Shown here piece after piece: positions 52,736-63,022 of a stretch of 64,000 nt of DNA. Origin of the DNA: Ascaphus truei. Lineage: Eukaryota > Chordata > Amphibia > Anura > Ascaphidae. Position 1 is the stretch's first letter, and each line of letters starts with the position of its first letter. The notes beneath the pieces are model-generated. The model ran no database searches, was not told the DNA's origin, and was given only the letters and a program-made list of their open reading frames with translations. Position numbers and translations under genes: made by a program. The DNA lies in assembly GCA_036426205.1 (NCBI GenBank), contig CM071570.1, positions 137,692,356-137,756,355 on the forward strand. Direction: 5' to 3'.

Positions 52736-52975
52736 GTGTCTATCTTGGACTCTAACTCCAACCCCTTGGATATCACCTGCGGTGTCCCGCAAGGCTCTGT
52801 TCTGGGGCCCCTACTCTTTTCAGTCTTCATTAATGATCTAGCTACAGCTTGTAAGGGAGCTTCAATACACATGTATGCGGATGACACAATCTTGTATGCA
52901 CACAGCCCTAGCATCTCCGACCTTGGACACATACTTCAATCTGATTTTTCAAGACTTGTAGAATGGATTTCATAA
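52736..52975 (+). pseudogene. LINE reverse transcriptase fragment with YADD
   Basis: 79 codons covering the CGVPQGSVLGPLLFS motif B region and the MYADDT catalytic box. It ends at a TAA at 52973-52975, where the other copy (50375) also has a stop. Both copies descend from an already dead LINE. Confidence 0.85.
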
Positions 52976-53332
52976 AACAAACAGTTTTTAAACAATGACA
53001 AAACTGTAATGATGGTATTTAGGACTAAGGCTACATTTCTAAACCTATCAATGACAGAGCTACAGATCAGAGCCAAGTCTAATACCATCCTAGCCCATGT
53101 CACACGTTTTAAATATCTGAGCATACGTATGTTTTAACTCCCAATTCCATAATATTTGGGTTGCTTTATAGGAACACATCCTCTGTAAGCCTATCTGAAC
53201 AAGCTCCTCACCTCTACTACACGCTGCACTTATCACCTGACATCTGACTCCAAAAGACTGTTCATGGACCCAAGGTTCAACAAAGTATCCAGCTCCTCCT
53301 TCTCTTACCGTGCATCTTACAACTGGAACAAT

Positions 53333-53452
53333 CTACCTGAGACTCTCCAAGCCGCCACTGGTCTAAGTTCTTTCAAGACTAAGGCTGTCTCACATCACAG
53401 CTGAAGTCTTGAAAGAACCTAGACGGGTGGCGGCTTGGAGAGTCTCAGGTAG
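53333..53452. repeat. 48-bp foldback inside the LINE 3' end
   Basis: 53333-53380 and 53405-53452 are inverted repeats with three mismatches and a 24-nt loop (CTACCTGAGACTCTCC ... GGAGAGTCTCAGGTAG). The related LINE at 22840-22910 has only the left arm, so the right arm is a local inverted copy. Confidence 0.9.
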
Positions 53453-53660
53453 AATGTAACTAACTATTACATACGCCTATAACATATATTATCTTTAACT
53501 GTTCATGAAATGTCTTTAAATATAATGTATAGCCCTGTTCATTTAATGTAGCCAAGTTTTCTTATCAGAACCGTGCCCACGACAAACTTGAAAACGAGAG
53601 GTAACTCCCAATGTATTACTTCCTGGTTAAACATTTTCTAAATAAAAATATAATTTTTCC

Positions 53661-55140
53661 CCAGCCTTCTCTGCCAGATGGACGTGCAATACATTGCATT
53701 GCAAGGAGTTAACACAATGTTTTTTTTTGTTCATTTATTTAACTCCTTAACTGACCTAAGGACCATGAACTCACAGCAATTCCTTGCAGGTCCCTCAGAG
53801 AGTAAAACGTTAAGCACGCAGAGTTTTGTTCTAGTAGCGCCGAAATTGTCATTGCCAAACCGTGCAGTTTTGGGATGTTCAGAAGTAGCGGAATTAAACG
53901 TAGGAAAAATTGATTCTCTATTGCAAATCACTTCTAACCCAATTTGTTTTTAAAAGTGACAAACCACACAGTTTGTACTTGCTTTAGAAGTGGAATGGCC
54001 AGAGATGGTGCTAACTCCATCCCCAGTCTGACTTATGGGTTTCGCTCTCTCAGCCAAACCCATATTTCAGGCTCTGAATGTAACGCGCAATTCCAATTCC
54101 GCCCCCCTTTAGGTGGTGTTAAAAAGATTGGAATTTTTAGAACCGGTTTGCATACCAAAGCTACTAGAATATCAGTTGTGGGCAAAAAATGTGCGTTTGA
54201 GGCTTTTTTTGACAAACTGATCGGATTGTCAAACCCAGAGTGACACCGCTTTAACGTTTAGACGTGGCTTGGACATGCAATAAGAGCTTGCATAATAGCA
54301 AAGCCTCCCAATCTCTTCTTCAAGGCACTTTTCAAGCAGTTTGTCACACTTCGGAGCTACTAGAATAGACGCCGCTGAGTCTCCAGCATATGTATTTTGA
54401 AAGAAAATAAAGGCTGTTTATAATGGGGCGACTACACCTTTACCCTGTCCAGCAGATACAATTAATTCCACTTATTTTTTGGTAAAAAATATAGAAATGA
54501 ATCGCAAAACAATTATAATTTCATGCAGGGAGATTTGATACCGGTGGGACACAAGGGTAAAGGTGTAGTTGCCTCATAAACAGCCTGTATTTGCTGGGTA
54601 AATATCCCTGTGTCAGCAATATGCAATGTTGGGCAAGTCCCTCCCTGTGCCTTGGGCAACCCATAAGTACACAGTAAGCTCTACAGGGCCGTAGACTTGT
54701 GCCTGAAAACTATCTACGTACTGTATGCACTTTTGATTTAACTCTGTTTCTTTGTGTTTGAAAACAAATACATTATCTGCCAACAATCTGTTTGTATCTG
54801 GTGTCTCAAACAATCAATTCTGTCATTTTTTTTCTCCTTTTAAATACTATCTGCATCTGTTTTATGATCGAGACCTTGTGACCGCCTGGTTCTAGTGGTA
54901 TTTAAAAGAAAGACAACATTCCCACAAAATAAAATCCAATATGGCCAAGGGCTTAAAAGCCAGATGGAAATGCAGATGTTTTTTCAGTTTGTGGTGGTGC
55001 TTGAAGTACATTGTGTTATCTACATCTGTGTTTTCCAGTGACATTGGATGTAGCAATTGGCTCATTTTCAAAATAGGTCCTTGGGTCATTTTCCCTATCC
55101 CAAGGAAGCCATAATACTCAAATTATCCAGTAATTTACAA
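53661..55140. other. unassigned DNA
   Basis: No gene or classified repeat recognised. 54120-54560 contains two mutually inverted phrases (TACACCTTTACCCTGT at about 54434 and GGGTAAAGGTGTAG at about 54555), suggesting the ends of a small MITE of about 130 bp. Confidence 0.35.
54425..54580. mobile_element. possible small MITE
   Basis: ATAATGGGGCGACTACACCTTTACCCTGTCC on one side and AAGGGTAAAGGTGTAGTTGCCTCATAAACAG on the other are inverted repeats of about 25 bp around a 90-bp AT-rich core. TTTAT/CCTGTTTAT words adjoin both ends. The class is unknown. Confidence 0.5.
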
Positions 55141-55230
55141 GCTCCAATAATATAAATGAGGTGGAATTGCAGCTTTATTATTATTATTATTGTTATTATT
55201 ACTATTATTACTATTATTACTATTATTGGT
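55141..55230. repeat. (ATT)n microsatellite
   Basis: TTATTATTATTATTGTTATT-type repeats interrupted by AC. Confidence 0.9.
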
Positions 55231-55465
55231 AGTTCATTATTTAAGACTGCCCTCTCTGGATTGAGTTTTGACCTCTTCATTGCCACATGAAGCAGAGGTG
55301 CATTTCTATTTCTCAAGTGCTATCCTTTGAAGACAGGTCTTTTTTTTTTTTTTTAGAGATAACCAGTTATGTCCCACTGATTCAGGTTCAATGACCCAAA
55401 ATTTAGCCGAAGACGTCTTTAGATTTTTTTTTCAACATATATATTTAATAGAAAATTTAACAATA

Positions 55466-55657
55466 TCAGATAATCGTTGCTTATCCGACGGATGCGTCCC
55501 GCAAACAGCCGTCGGTTAACGGACCGTCGGATTGCGGGTCCATGTTAATCGGCGGCGTTGACCGTCGGATAAGCGGGTCCAACGTCGGATAATGTGTCCG
55601 GTGGACTGCATTATGGTGCATCGGATAAGGCATTCGTCGGTAAGCGAGGACTCACTG
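55466..55657. mobile_element. Tigger/pogo-like MITE
   Basis: The left end TCAGATAATCGTTGCTTATCC and the right end (minus strand CAGTGAGTCCTCGCTTACC) are imperfect TIRs. TA flanks both sides. Inside, (T/A)TCCGACGG words repeat many times, as in Tigger-type termini where CGTAAGTCG-like phrases recur. It is 192 bp without an ORF. Confidence 0.65.
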
Positions 55658-55659
55658 TA

Positions 55660-55885
55660 TACTCATCTCCCTCACTGACTGCTCCACCTCTGCTGATCCA
55701 CTACGAATATCCCTGGCTTCCCATATCCTCTAGAATTAAATTTAAAGACCCTAGCTCTGACTTTCCAAGGCCTCAACAACACAAGTAAAAGACTTACACT
55801 TGAGGCCTCATCCCCAAATACATACCTAAATGCCACCTACTTTCTGCTCACAACATCCGCCTCTCCCACCTTATCTGTGATGGTA
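55660..55885 (+). mobile_element. LINE ORF2 C-terminal fragment (CR1/L2-like)
   Basis: It reads WLPISSRIKFKDP then, after a frameshift, GLIPKYIPKCHLLSAHNIRLSH. The WLP(I/V)SSRIKFK box is the usual C-terminal motif of CR1/L2-type ORF2. Confidence 0.6.
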
Positions 55886-57673
55886 GATGGTAGCCAGGCT
55901 ATCAAATAAAGGTTAAAGCCTGTTTGGTTACCCCTAATCCGTGTATTGGGTTTATAGAGTGTCAGCTCTTGAACCCAAGGTTGGTACATGCATAACCTGT
56001 AATGTGCGGTAATAAAGTATTTGATGTGTTTTTACCTTTCCAGGAGTGCCAGCAAGCAGAGCTTGCTATGGTATGAGTTTCAAGGGGAGGGTTGAGAAAG
56101 TGTTGTCAGAATGTGCCTAGCTAGTCAGGGTCCAGAGTTGCTGGTTCCCCTAAAAATGTACCCAGGAATCAGATCTAATTCCTGGATACACGTAGACACA
56201 TTTCCTCGCAATATCTTCCCTTGAAAACGCTTTCGCGACTCACACTAGGGGTTCCCCGTTTCAGCACAGACCATAAAGGTAAAAGGGGCATAGGGACGTG
56301 AGGTGTCCCTGAAACAGTCAAGGGGTCCCTAAGTTAATGGGGATACCCAGTAAATGCCCAGGTCACCCAGAACCAGTCTAGGGGTTCTGAGGGGCTCCAA
56401 CCATACATAAGGTTTTGAGGGGATTCTTAGAATCCATGCTAAGCCTATGCAATAGTGTGTGGGGAATATGGCTAGTTAAAAATAATGTGCAGCTTCTTAT
56501 TCTCTTTCCCATGACCCACAAACTTAGGATATTTTTAAAGTGTATATTTTATTGAACAGTGTGTTTTAAAACATATGCTTTGTGCACAGTGAAATGAGGT
56601 ACAGGGATGAAAAGTGTTCCTGTAGCTGCGGGGATCCCTAGATAACATAGGGGTACCCCAGTTAGTGCCAAGGTGTCCCAGAACTTGTATTGGGTTTGTG
56701 GGTTTGGGAAGTCCCCTGTAAAATATAGAAAAACCTGACCTGTTTAGGGGCTTTTGGGGGTTCCTTGTGTCATAGAAACTCCAGATTTTGGGAGTGTAAG
56801 TTTTAGGTGGGCTATTGGGGTGAAAATGTATTCCTTATGTTTGCAGGAGTTCAGGGGGCCCAGCTACTGGTGGTTTCCGATTCTCCACGGTGTGCAGGCA
56901 CTATTTGTGGGTTCAAGGGGTGAATTACATCGGGGCTGCATCGTGTCCCCCAGACTCCTGGTTTTCGAGCCCAGATATCCCCAACTAATGTCCCACGCAT
57001 ATATAAGGTTCCCTAAGGTTTCTACTTTATTAAAGAATGGTTCAGAAGGTGTTATACTGTATGTATAAAAATCCATGCAGTCAGCCTAAAGCATTTGCTT
57101 AGGAGACATGGTGTCTACCTAGCCCTCTGGCCTCAAAGGGAATTCAGGATATGGAGGTGTCAGGCCATTTGGTAGCAAGGAGGGGCAGAGGAAAAGGCCC
57201 TAACGGCCATTTGGGTTCTGTCAGACTCTACGGAGCCTTCCCGGCAGATAGCCATGCCCCTTTCCCTGACATCATCAGCCAGATGAGCCCTGCTCTGATT
57301 TGGCTGCTGAGAATATTCTCATGCTTCTGAAAGAGGGGTAGTATTCTGTGAATGAAAGTCAGAGGTGTTATAACTCCTTGCGCAAATCAGATTTGGAGTT
57401 CTCCAAGATTCTAAGTACCAAAGTCCAGTGAGTAAAATTCCAAATCTGGAGAGAAGGAAGGGGTGGCGTCTGGAACTGCAGGCTGATTTCAGTTCCAGGA
57501 CCTTCATGCTTAATCTCAGTCAGAGGATAATACTTAGGTAGGTTTCCCTACACCTAGTAGAGTTTAGTTGTGTACACAGTTCCCAAGTAAGTGTGTTTTT
57601 TGCCTGTATTTTGTGTAACATTGTAAATGTATTCACTGGAAAAGGCAGATACACAGTTTATTTCATTATCTTG
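55886..57673. other. unassigned DNA
   Basis: About 1.8 kb with no recognisable gene or classified repeat. Short phrases such as GGGGTTCTGAGGGG and GGGATCCCTAG recur loosely between 56270 and 56700. The 104-codon ORF at 56754-57068 resembles no family known to me. Confidence 0.35.
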
Positions 57674-58893
57674 TGTAACGGGTATTCCCCCACCCAACCG
57701 CATATAGAGTATGTGTGAGGGGGAACCTATGTGTTACCAGGTGTGGTGCGTATACCTGCAGGTTCACCAGGGGCCTGAGCCTCCACTTGCTGGGAACCTG
57801 GGGTGCTCTCTGGAACGTCTCTTGATCAACGCCTCCACCTGTGCAGGATTCTAGGAGTATAGAATGTACCCTACACAGGACCCGCATATAGTAATCACAT
57901 ACACTGGAGTATAGGTATAACCATTTACTATATGCAGCATCAATAACACAACACATAACCATATATTTTAGCAACTCAGTAACGGTACCAAAGTCTCAAG
58001 TGTCAGTCACTCTGGCTAGGAGCGTGTACCCCGTGCCCACCACCGTGTACCCCCACACCGTGTCCACAGTATAACCCCCCTTGTCCCATGGTCAGCACTG
58101 CCACTATGTGTGAGTACTTTGTTGGTGCACTTATAACGATACCTGCCTGGTGCGGCGGCACCTGGCTTTAAAGAATCTTCTCAAAGGATCAGACGAGTTC
58201 CTGCACGACATCCAGGATCCACCCACGTGGTGATCCATCAGAGGCGATCCCACCCTGAAGATAGTCCAGCTCTCTTTAATGGCGGAGACTTGAGCCCAAG
58301 TCTCTCGGCAGGAAACGCAGCGTCCGCTGTGTCCCTAACTAGCAAACAGCTAATGGGGCAGGGTCCCTAACCTAGGGCCTGTCCCTATAGCACCACGAGC
58401 TATTGGAGGGGCTCAGGACCTATCTGGGGCCTAGGGGGCTGATGGCATAATGCAGCGGGTCACAGACCCCTGCACGCACCTCCTATCCCTTACTCTTCCT
58501 GGTCCTGACTAACGTGCAGAGCCTGCGAAATGTATCTAAATCTCCTTCACCAGGGAGATTCTACAGCCCTATTGGCTCCCTGGCATCATGTGGGGCGCTC
58601 CTGAGGCTCATGGGACCTGTAGTCCCGTTCTCAGAGCCTCCCTGGTTGGCTAGTGTTCGCGCGCTCTCCTCACGCTCTCCTCGCGCATGCGCAACTCGGC
58701 CGGCCACACGAGCACTCACTGCGAATGCGCGAACTCTGGCAAGATGGCGGCGCTCTGCACGGGAGCCGCCGGAACGCCAAAGCGCTCCCTGCATAGCCCC
58801 CACCCTCCAGAAGTGCCGGCGGTTCTGTCGAGTGACCCCCGGCAGCGGAGGTAACGAGGGGGGCAGTCGCGGGGCACAGGGGACCTGGCTACA
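57674..58893 (-). mobile_element. family-A element, full-length copy with 4-bp TSD
   Basis: It runs from TGTAACGGGTATTCCCCC to GGGGACCTGGCTACA, 1220 bp, flanked by CTTG on both sides (57670-57673 and 58894-58897). It is inverted relative to 34922-36351 and homologous along its length. The CpG-rich part with GCGCATGCGC words is near 58660-58760. TG...CA ends with a 4-bp TSD fit an LTR, while the imperfect TGTARC inverted ends would also allow a DNA transposon. No ORF of retroelement type. Confidence 0.8.
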
Positions 58894-58929
58894 CTTGTTT
58901 TGCTCAATACATTATCCTGGTAAAAAGGT

Positions 58930-59460
58930 GTAAATTACCTGGTCTTCCATGACATTATCACCTCTTCTCACTCCTGCCTACAAGACTTCTCCTGTGCTTC
59001 CCCCTCTCACTGGAATTCACTACCACGTATCATCAGACTCTCCTCCAACTTTCAGATATTTAAAAAATTCCTGAAAACTCACCTTTTCAAGGAAGCATTC
59101 TCGCATTACCTCTAACATCCAACTCCCCTCCCCCTCCAACCCCATTGGAACCAGCTGTGCGGCTGGACCAATCTCCTATTTAACATCCATCCCCCAACCT
59201 GAATGGAATCAGCTGTCAGACTGGGCCATACAGTACTCCAACCTGAGCTACACTCCACCCTACAATGTACAGCCACATTACCTTCTTGTTTCAACATTGT
59301 TACTCATTCCCTCTAGAGTGCAAGCTCTCACGAACAGGGCCCTCATTACCTCTTTGTATTTGATTGTGCCTGTATCCTCACCTGTATGTAACTGTTTATG
59401 TAATATACATAACTCTGTGCTGCACTGCGGAATATGTGGCCACTTTACAAATAAACAATA
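58930..59460 (+). mobile_element. L2/CR1-like LINE 3' fragment
   Basis: The coding remnant reads as F-S-C-A-S-P...W-N-S-L-P and FKKFLKTHLFKEAFSHYL in shifted frames near 58985-59110. It is followed by a 3' UTR with GAGTGCAAGCTCTCACGAAC, ACTCTGTGCTGCACTGCGG and TTTACAAATAAACAATAAC. The A(C/T)AAATAAA-type end is usual for L2. Confidence 0.7.
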
Positions 59461-59700
59461 ACAAATATGATGAGAAGCAGGTTATTTAACAATATAGAAA
59501 TGCATAACTGTGTTACTCCTCACCACATTACATTAAGAATCAAACAAACGTATGCATCTGCGCTTTACAGCTTTAAAATGACAATATATACTCATATATT
59601 TTTATCCCAGCAACAACATTCTTGGCCAAAATATTGTGCCTCAGAGGATTCAAATGATATCCATATATATATATTTATTTATCACCATCATGGGAACAGC
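59461..59700. other. unassigned DNA
   Basis: AT-rich, no feature. Confidence 0.4.
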
Positions 59701-60045
59701 ACGGCAAAACCTCTACAGCAAGGGTGTAGCAAACGCTGTCAGCTGCTAGTCCAAATAATCAGACCTCGTGGATGTTGGTGATAATGACAGCGGAAGTCCT
59801 TAGATGTCAGTCCCCCCAATCCAGATAGGTTCTCATCCGAACCAACACTGGGGCTCCGTGCAGCAGGGGTGGAAGCTTGCCGCAGACTAACCGTCCCACA
59901 ATGATGACGTAGTGTCGTCGTTGCTATCCTGACGCGTTTCGTCAGACTCACTGACTTTCTCAAAGGATACTTGGACTTAAACTTAGACAGGCAACCTGCT
60001 TTTTGTATATATGTATTTCTCTAAGTTTAAGTCCAAGTATCCTTC
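59701..60045 (-). mobile_element. PLE end with hammerhead and adjacent foldback
   Basis: The minus strand carries a hammerhead at 59925-59969. Right next to it GGATACTTGGACTTAAACTT (59965-59984) is inverted at 60026-60045 (AAGTTTAAGTCCAAGTATCC). The same relation between hammerhead and inverted arm is seen in the gag insertion at 12526-13134. The left boundary is estimated. Confidence 0.65.
59925..59969 (-). ncRNA. hammerhead ribozyme motif, minus strand
   Basis: Stem I UAUCCU pairs perfectly with AGGAUA (6 bp). The core is TTGAGAA (two changes from CUGANGA). Stem II GUCAG/CUGAC, GAA, the intact palindrome ACGCGU and C, the best cleavage base, complete the motif. The core changes probably reduce or abolish cleavage. 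Confidence 0.6.
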
Positions 60046-60156
60046 GAGAAATAGAGAATAAATTCCTAGTAAGAACTAATAAGATTTGTCTTTGATGTAA
60101 CAGTTTATTTATTGTATTACATTTATACTTTACTACAATTAGTCCTTGAAACATAG

Positions 60157-60250
60157 TCGTGTGTGTGTCGTGTGTGTTGTGTGTGTGTGTGTGTGTGTGT
60201 GTGTTGTGTGTGTGGTGTGTGGTGTTGTGGTGTGTTGTGTGTGTGTGTGT

Positions 60251-60284
<34 letters not shown>

Positions 60285-60313
60285 GTGTAGGTGCTGTTGT
60301 GTGTCGTGGTTAG

Positions 60314-60360
<47 letters not shown>
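60157..60360. repeat. (GT)n array
   Basis: GT repeats with scattered C/T interruptions. Confidence 0.95.
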
Positions 60361-60364
<4 letters not shown>

Positions 60365-60392
60365 GTCAGAATGACTTCACTAATCTAGAGTG

Positions 60393-60935
60393 GTTGGGTG
60401 ACTGGGTGGGTGGGTGACTGACTGGGTGGGTGACTGACTGACTGGGTGACTGACCGGATGGGTGACTGACTGGGTGGGTGACTGACTGGGTGACTGACTT
60501 GACTGACTGGGTGGGTGACTGAATAATTGATTGACTGGGTGGGTGACTGACTGGGTGGCTGGGTGGCTGACTGACTGGGTGACTGACTGATTGACTGGGT
60601 GACTGACTGGGTGGGTGACTGACTGACTGGGTGACTGACTGGGTGGGTGACTGGGTAGGTGACTGACGGGGTGGGTGACTGACTGACTGACTGACTGGGT
60701 GGGTGGGTGATTGACTGGGTGGGTGGGTGACTGACTGACTGACTGGTTGACTGACTGGGTGGGTGACTGGGTGGGTGACTGACTGGGTGTGTGGGTGGGT
60801 GACTGACTGGGTGGGTGGGTGACTGATTGACTGGGTGACTGACTGGGTGGGTGACTTACTGGGTGGGTGACTGACTGGGTGGGTGGGTGACTTACTGGGT
60901 GGGTGACTGACTGGCTGGGTGGGTGACTGACTGTG
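60393..60935. repeat. minisatellite of GACT and GGGT tetramers
   Basis: About 540 bp built almost only from GACT and GGGT (plus GGCT) tetramers in variable order, for example GACTGACTGGGTGGGT. It gives minus-strand ORFs of 199 and 237 codons made of Ser, Pro, His, Gln, Thr and Val, which are artefacts. Confidence 0.95.
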
Positions 60936-61654
60936 GGTGTATTCCTTGGAAGGGAGGGGGTCCACATGTGCAGCAGAGTTCGTCCAGGCGGCTTGCTTGT
61001 CCTGTACATGCGGTGTCCTCCACTTATAGCCGGGCGGGAGGTTGGGAACCCGGACGGGAGGTTTGGAAGCCAGGCAGGAGGTCGGGCCGGCACCAGGCTA
61101 CAATCACTTCAGCTCCTGACCTTAGCAGTGTCTTGTGCTCCCCAGCGTCAGAAGAGGCTGCCTCCTCAGCTCCTTGACGCCGGGCATGCTGTGCAGCTTT
61201 GTTCCTCCCCTCCCGTCTCATAGGAGTTTTGACTGAGGTCCATTCACTATTGGGACACCGGCTCCGTTCACCAGCAGGGAGCGGGACAACATCAGTGGCT
61301 TAAGTCCACACAGACGGGCCGATTTAGGATGCAGCACGTCATGTGAAGTGGTTCCCACAGCCGCGAAACACCGGAGGAGTTGAAGACATCATCTGAACTT
61401 CATTGTTTGCTGCACACGACTTACCTACTGCTGCGGCAGCTTTTATTCTTACTAATCACCGGCTTGTACCTGGCATGTTCCTGGAATGCCACACTGTTCA
61501 CCCGGAGCATGCCGGGCCCCTTTTGCCTTCCCAGCCAGGAGCATGCCCGGCTGACGCGCGGTTGATGTGTTAATTGATAATGGTTCAGGATTTACTAGGC
61601 TGCAATGCTTCGCGTGTCCGCCAGATTGGATAAATTCATGAATTGTAATGCAGT
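60936..61654. other. GC-rich unassigned DNA
   Basis: A moderately CpG-rich stretch with a direct repeat GCCGGGCGGGAGGTTGGGAACCCGGACGGGAGGTTTGG-type (three decayed units at 61028-61090). No gene supported. ORFs of up to 96 codons have no known similarity. Confidence 0.4.
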
Positions 61655-61687
<33 letters not shown>

Positions 61688-61861
61688 CTGTATAACAACA
61701 ACCCCTATAACCCCTAACATACAGTACTGTACACATACAGTACTGTATATGCACATCAATGATACTGTAGGCCGTCCCCTGGCGAGATGTGTTTGCAGCA
61801 GAGAGAGAACCGCTGCTCTCTGTGCGCAAACATCGGCACATTAAAAATTATTTAAAATACA

Positions 61862-62143
61862 TTTTTATTCATAGTGTAGATGTGCAGGGGGTCTCCGGAG
61901 CTGAACCGCGTTGGTTTCAGGTCGGGGGACCCCCTGCTCCCCGAGATACAGGCCCCTTTATGAGGTGCCGGTATCCCTCTACATTTAAAGGTCCCGATCA
62001 CGTGACCGCGACATGTAAACAAAGCAGAGGGATACCGGCACCCCCTAAAGGGGCCTGTATCTCTGGGAGCAGGGGGTCCCCGGACCTAAAACAAAAATGT
62101 TTCTGCTCCGGAGACCCTCTGCACATGTACAGTATAAATAAAA
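61862..62143. repeat. 282-bp palindrome (first of four)
   Basis: The arms share AGTGTAGATGTGCAGGGGG-like edges and the GGAGCTGAACC, CCGAGATACAGGCCCC and GATACCGGCACC blocks, centred on CACGTG near 62000. It is related to 27996-28311 and 62639-63022. Confidence 0.9.
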
Positions 62144-62172
62144 CACATATATAAATAAACACTCGTTCCTTA

Positions 62173-62349
62173 CCTTAGCGGCTATGTGCTATGGTAACGA
62201 AGCAGCATTTCTGTATTTTAATAATATTGTACAGTGAGCAGGGGGTTCCCTGAGCCAGAAATTAATGCTCAGGGGACCCCCTGCTCCTGCACAATATTAT
62301 TAAAAATACAGAAATGCTGCTTCATTACCATAGCGTATAGCCGCTAAGG
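62173..62349. repeat. 177-bp palindrome (second of four)
   Basis: CCTTAGCGGCTA ... TAGCCGCTAAGG at the edges, GAAGCAGCATTTCTGTATTT and its complement inside, AGCAGGGGGTTCCCTGAGC at the core. There are a few small mismatches. Confidence 0.92.
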
Positions 62350-62379
62350 CAATGAAGGGGTTAACTCACCGTGCCCGCT

Positions 62380-62600
62380 TTATTGTGGGTAGCGGGGGTG
62401 GGTGAAGGGGGTATTTGGCCCTTGGTGTGAGTTTAGGACTTGCGGGGGGTTTGCGGGTGCACTTAACCCCTTCACGGCCGTAGCAGTTAATACCGCTACG
62501 GTCATGAAGGGGTTAACCCCTCCTGCTACCCCCCCGCAAGCCCTAAACAACCACCGTTGGGGCTAATACCCCCTTCACCCACTCCCGCTACCCACAATAA
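62380..62600. repeat. 221-bp palindrome (third of four)
   Basis: Edges TTATTGTGGGTAGCGGG / CCCGCTACCCACAATAA. The core is ACTTAACCCCTTCACGGCCG...CGGTCATGAAGGGGTTAA, itself a hairpin around AGTTAATACC. Confidence 0.9.
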
Positions 62601-62638
62601 AAAAAACTCACACACAGCAGCCGCCCAAAAAATAAATA

Positions 62639-63022
62639 AATCTAAATAAATAAATAAATAAATGAATATAAATAAATACATTTAAAATACATTTTTATTC
62701 ATAATGTAGATGTGCAGGGGGTCTCCGGAGCTGAACCGCGTTGGTTTTAGTTCGGGGGACCCCCTGCTCCCCGAGATACAGGCCCCTTTATGAGGTGCCG
62801 GTATCCCTCTACATTTAAAGGTCCCGATCACGTGACCGCGGCCTGTAAACCAAGCAGAGGGATACCGGCACCCCCTAAAGGGGGCTGTATCTCGGGGAGC
62901 AGGGTGTCCCCAGACCTAAAACCAAAGCAGTTCAGCTCCGGAGACCCTCTGCACATCTACACTATGAATAAAAATGTATTTTAAATGTATTTATTTATAT
63001 TCATTTATTTTTTTATTTAGAT
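62639..63022. repeat. about 384-bp palindrome (fourth of four)
   Basis: The arms begin in A-rich AAATAAATAAATGAATATAA / TTATATTCATTTATTT. They continue TTTAAAATACATTTTTATTC and then the same GTGTAGATGTGCAGGGGG blocks as the first palindrome, centred on CACGTG at about 62831. Confidence 0.92.

Larger units (their letters stand above)
52724..53660 (+). mobile_element. LINE, right part after the PLE (contains duplicated 535 bp)
   Basis: 52724-53256 repeats 50149-50683 at very high identity, including shared LINE deletions. It then continues to the LINE 3' end (AACTTGAAAACGAGAGG, CTTCCTGGTTAAAC, AAATAAAAATA). It encodes SILDSNSNPLDITCGVPQGSVLGPLLFSVFIND in two adjacent blocks, and MYADDTILYAHSPSI. 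A 48-bp foldback lies at 53333-53452. Confidence 0.88.

Noticed and set aside
56754..57068. 104-codon ORF as possible host exon
   Set aside because: No splice context, no recognisable domain; composition is that of neighbouring non-coding DNA.
60366..61093. Minus-strand ORFs with Ser-Pro-Thr-His repeats
   Set aside because: Translation of the GACT/GGGT minisatellite, period compatible with open frames.
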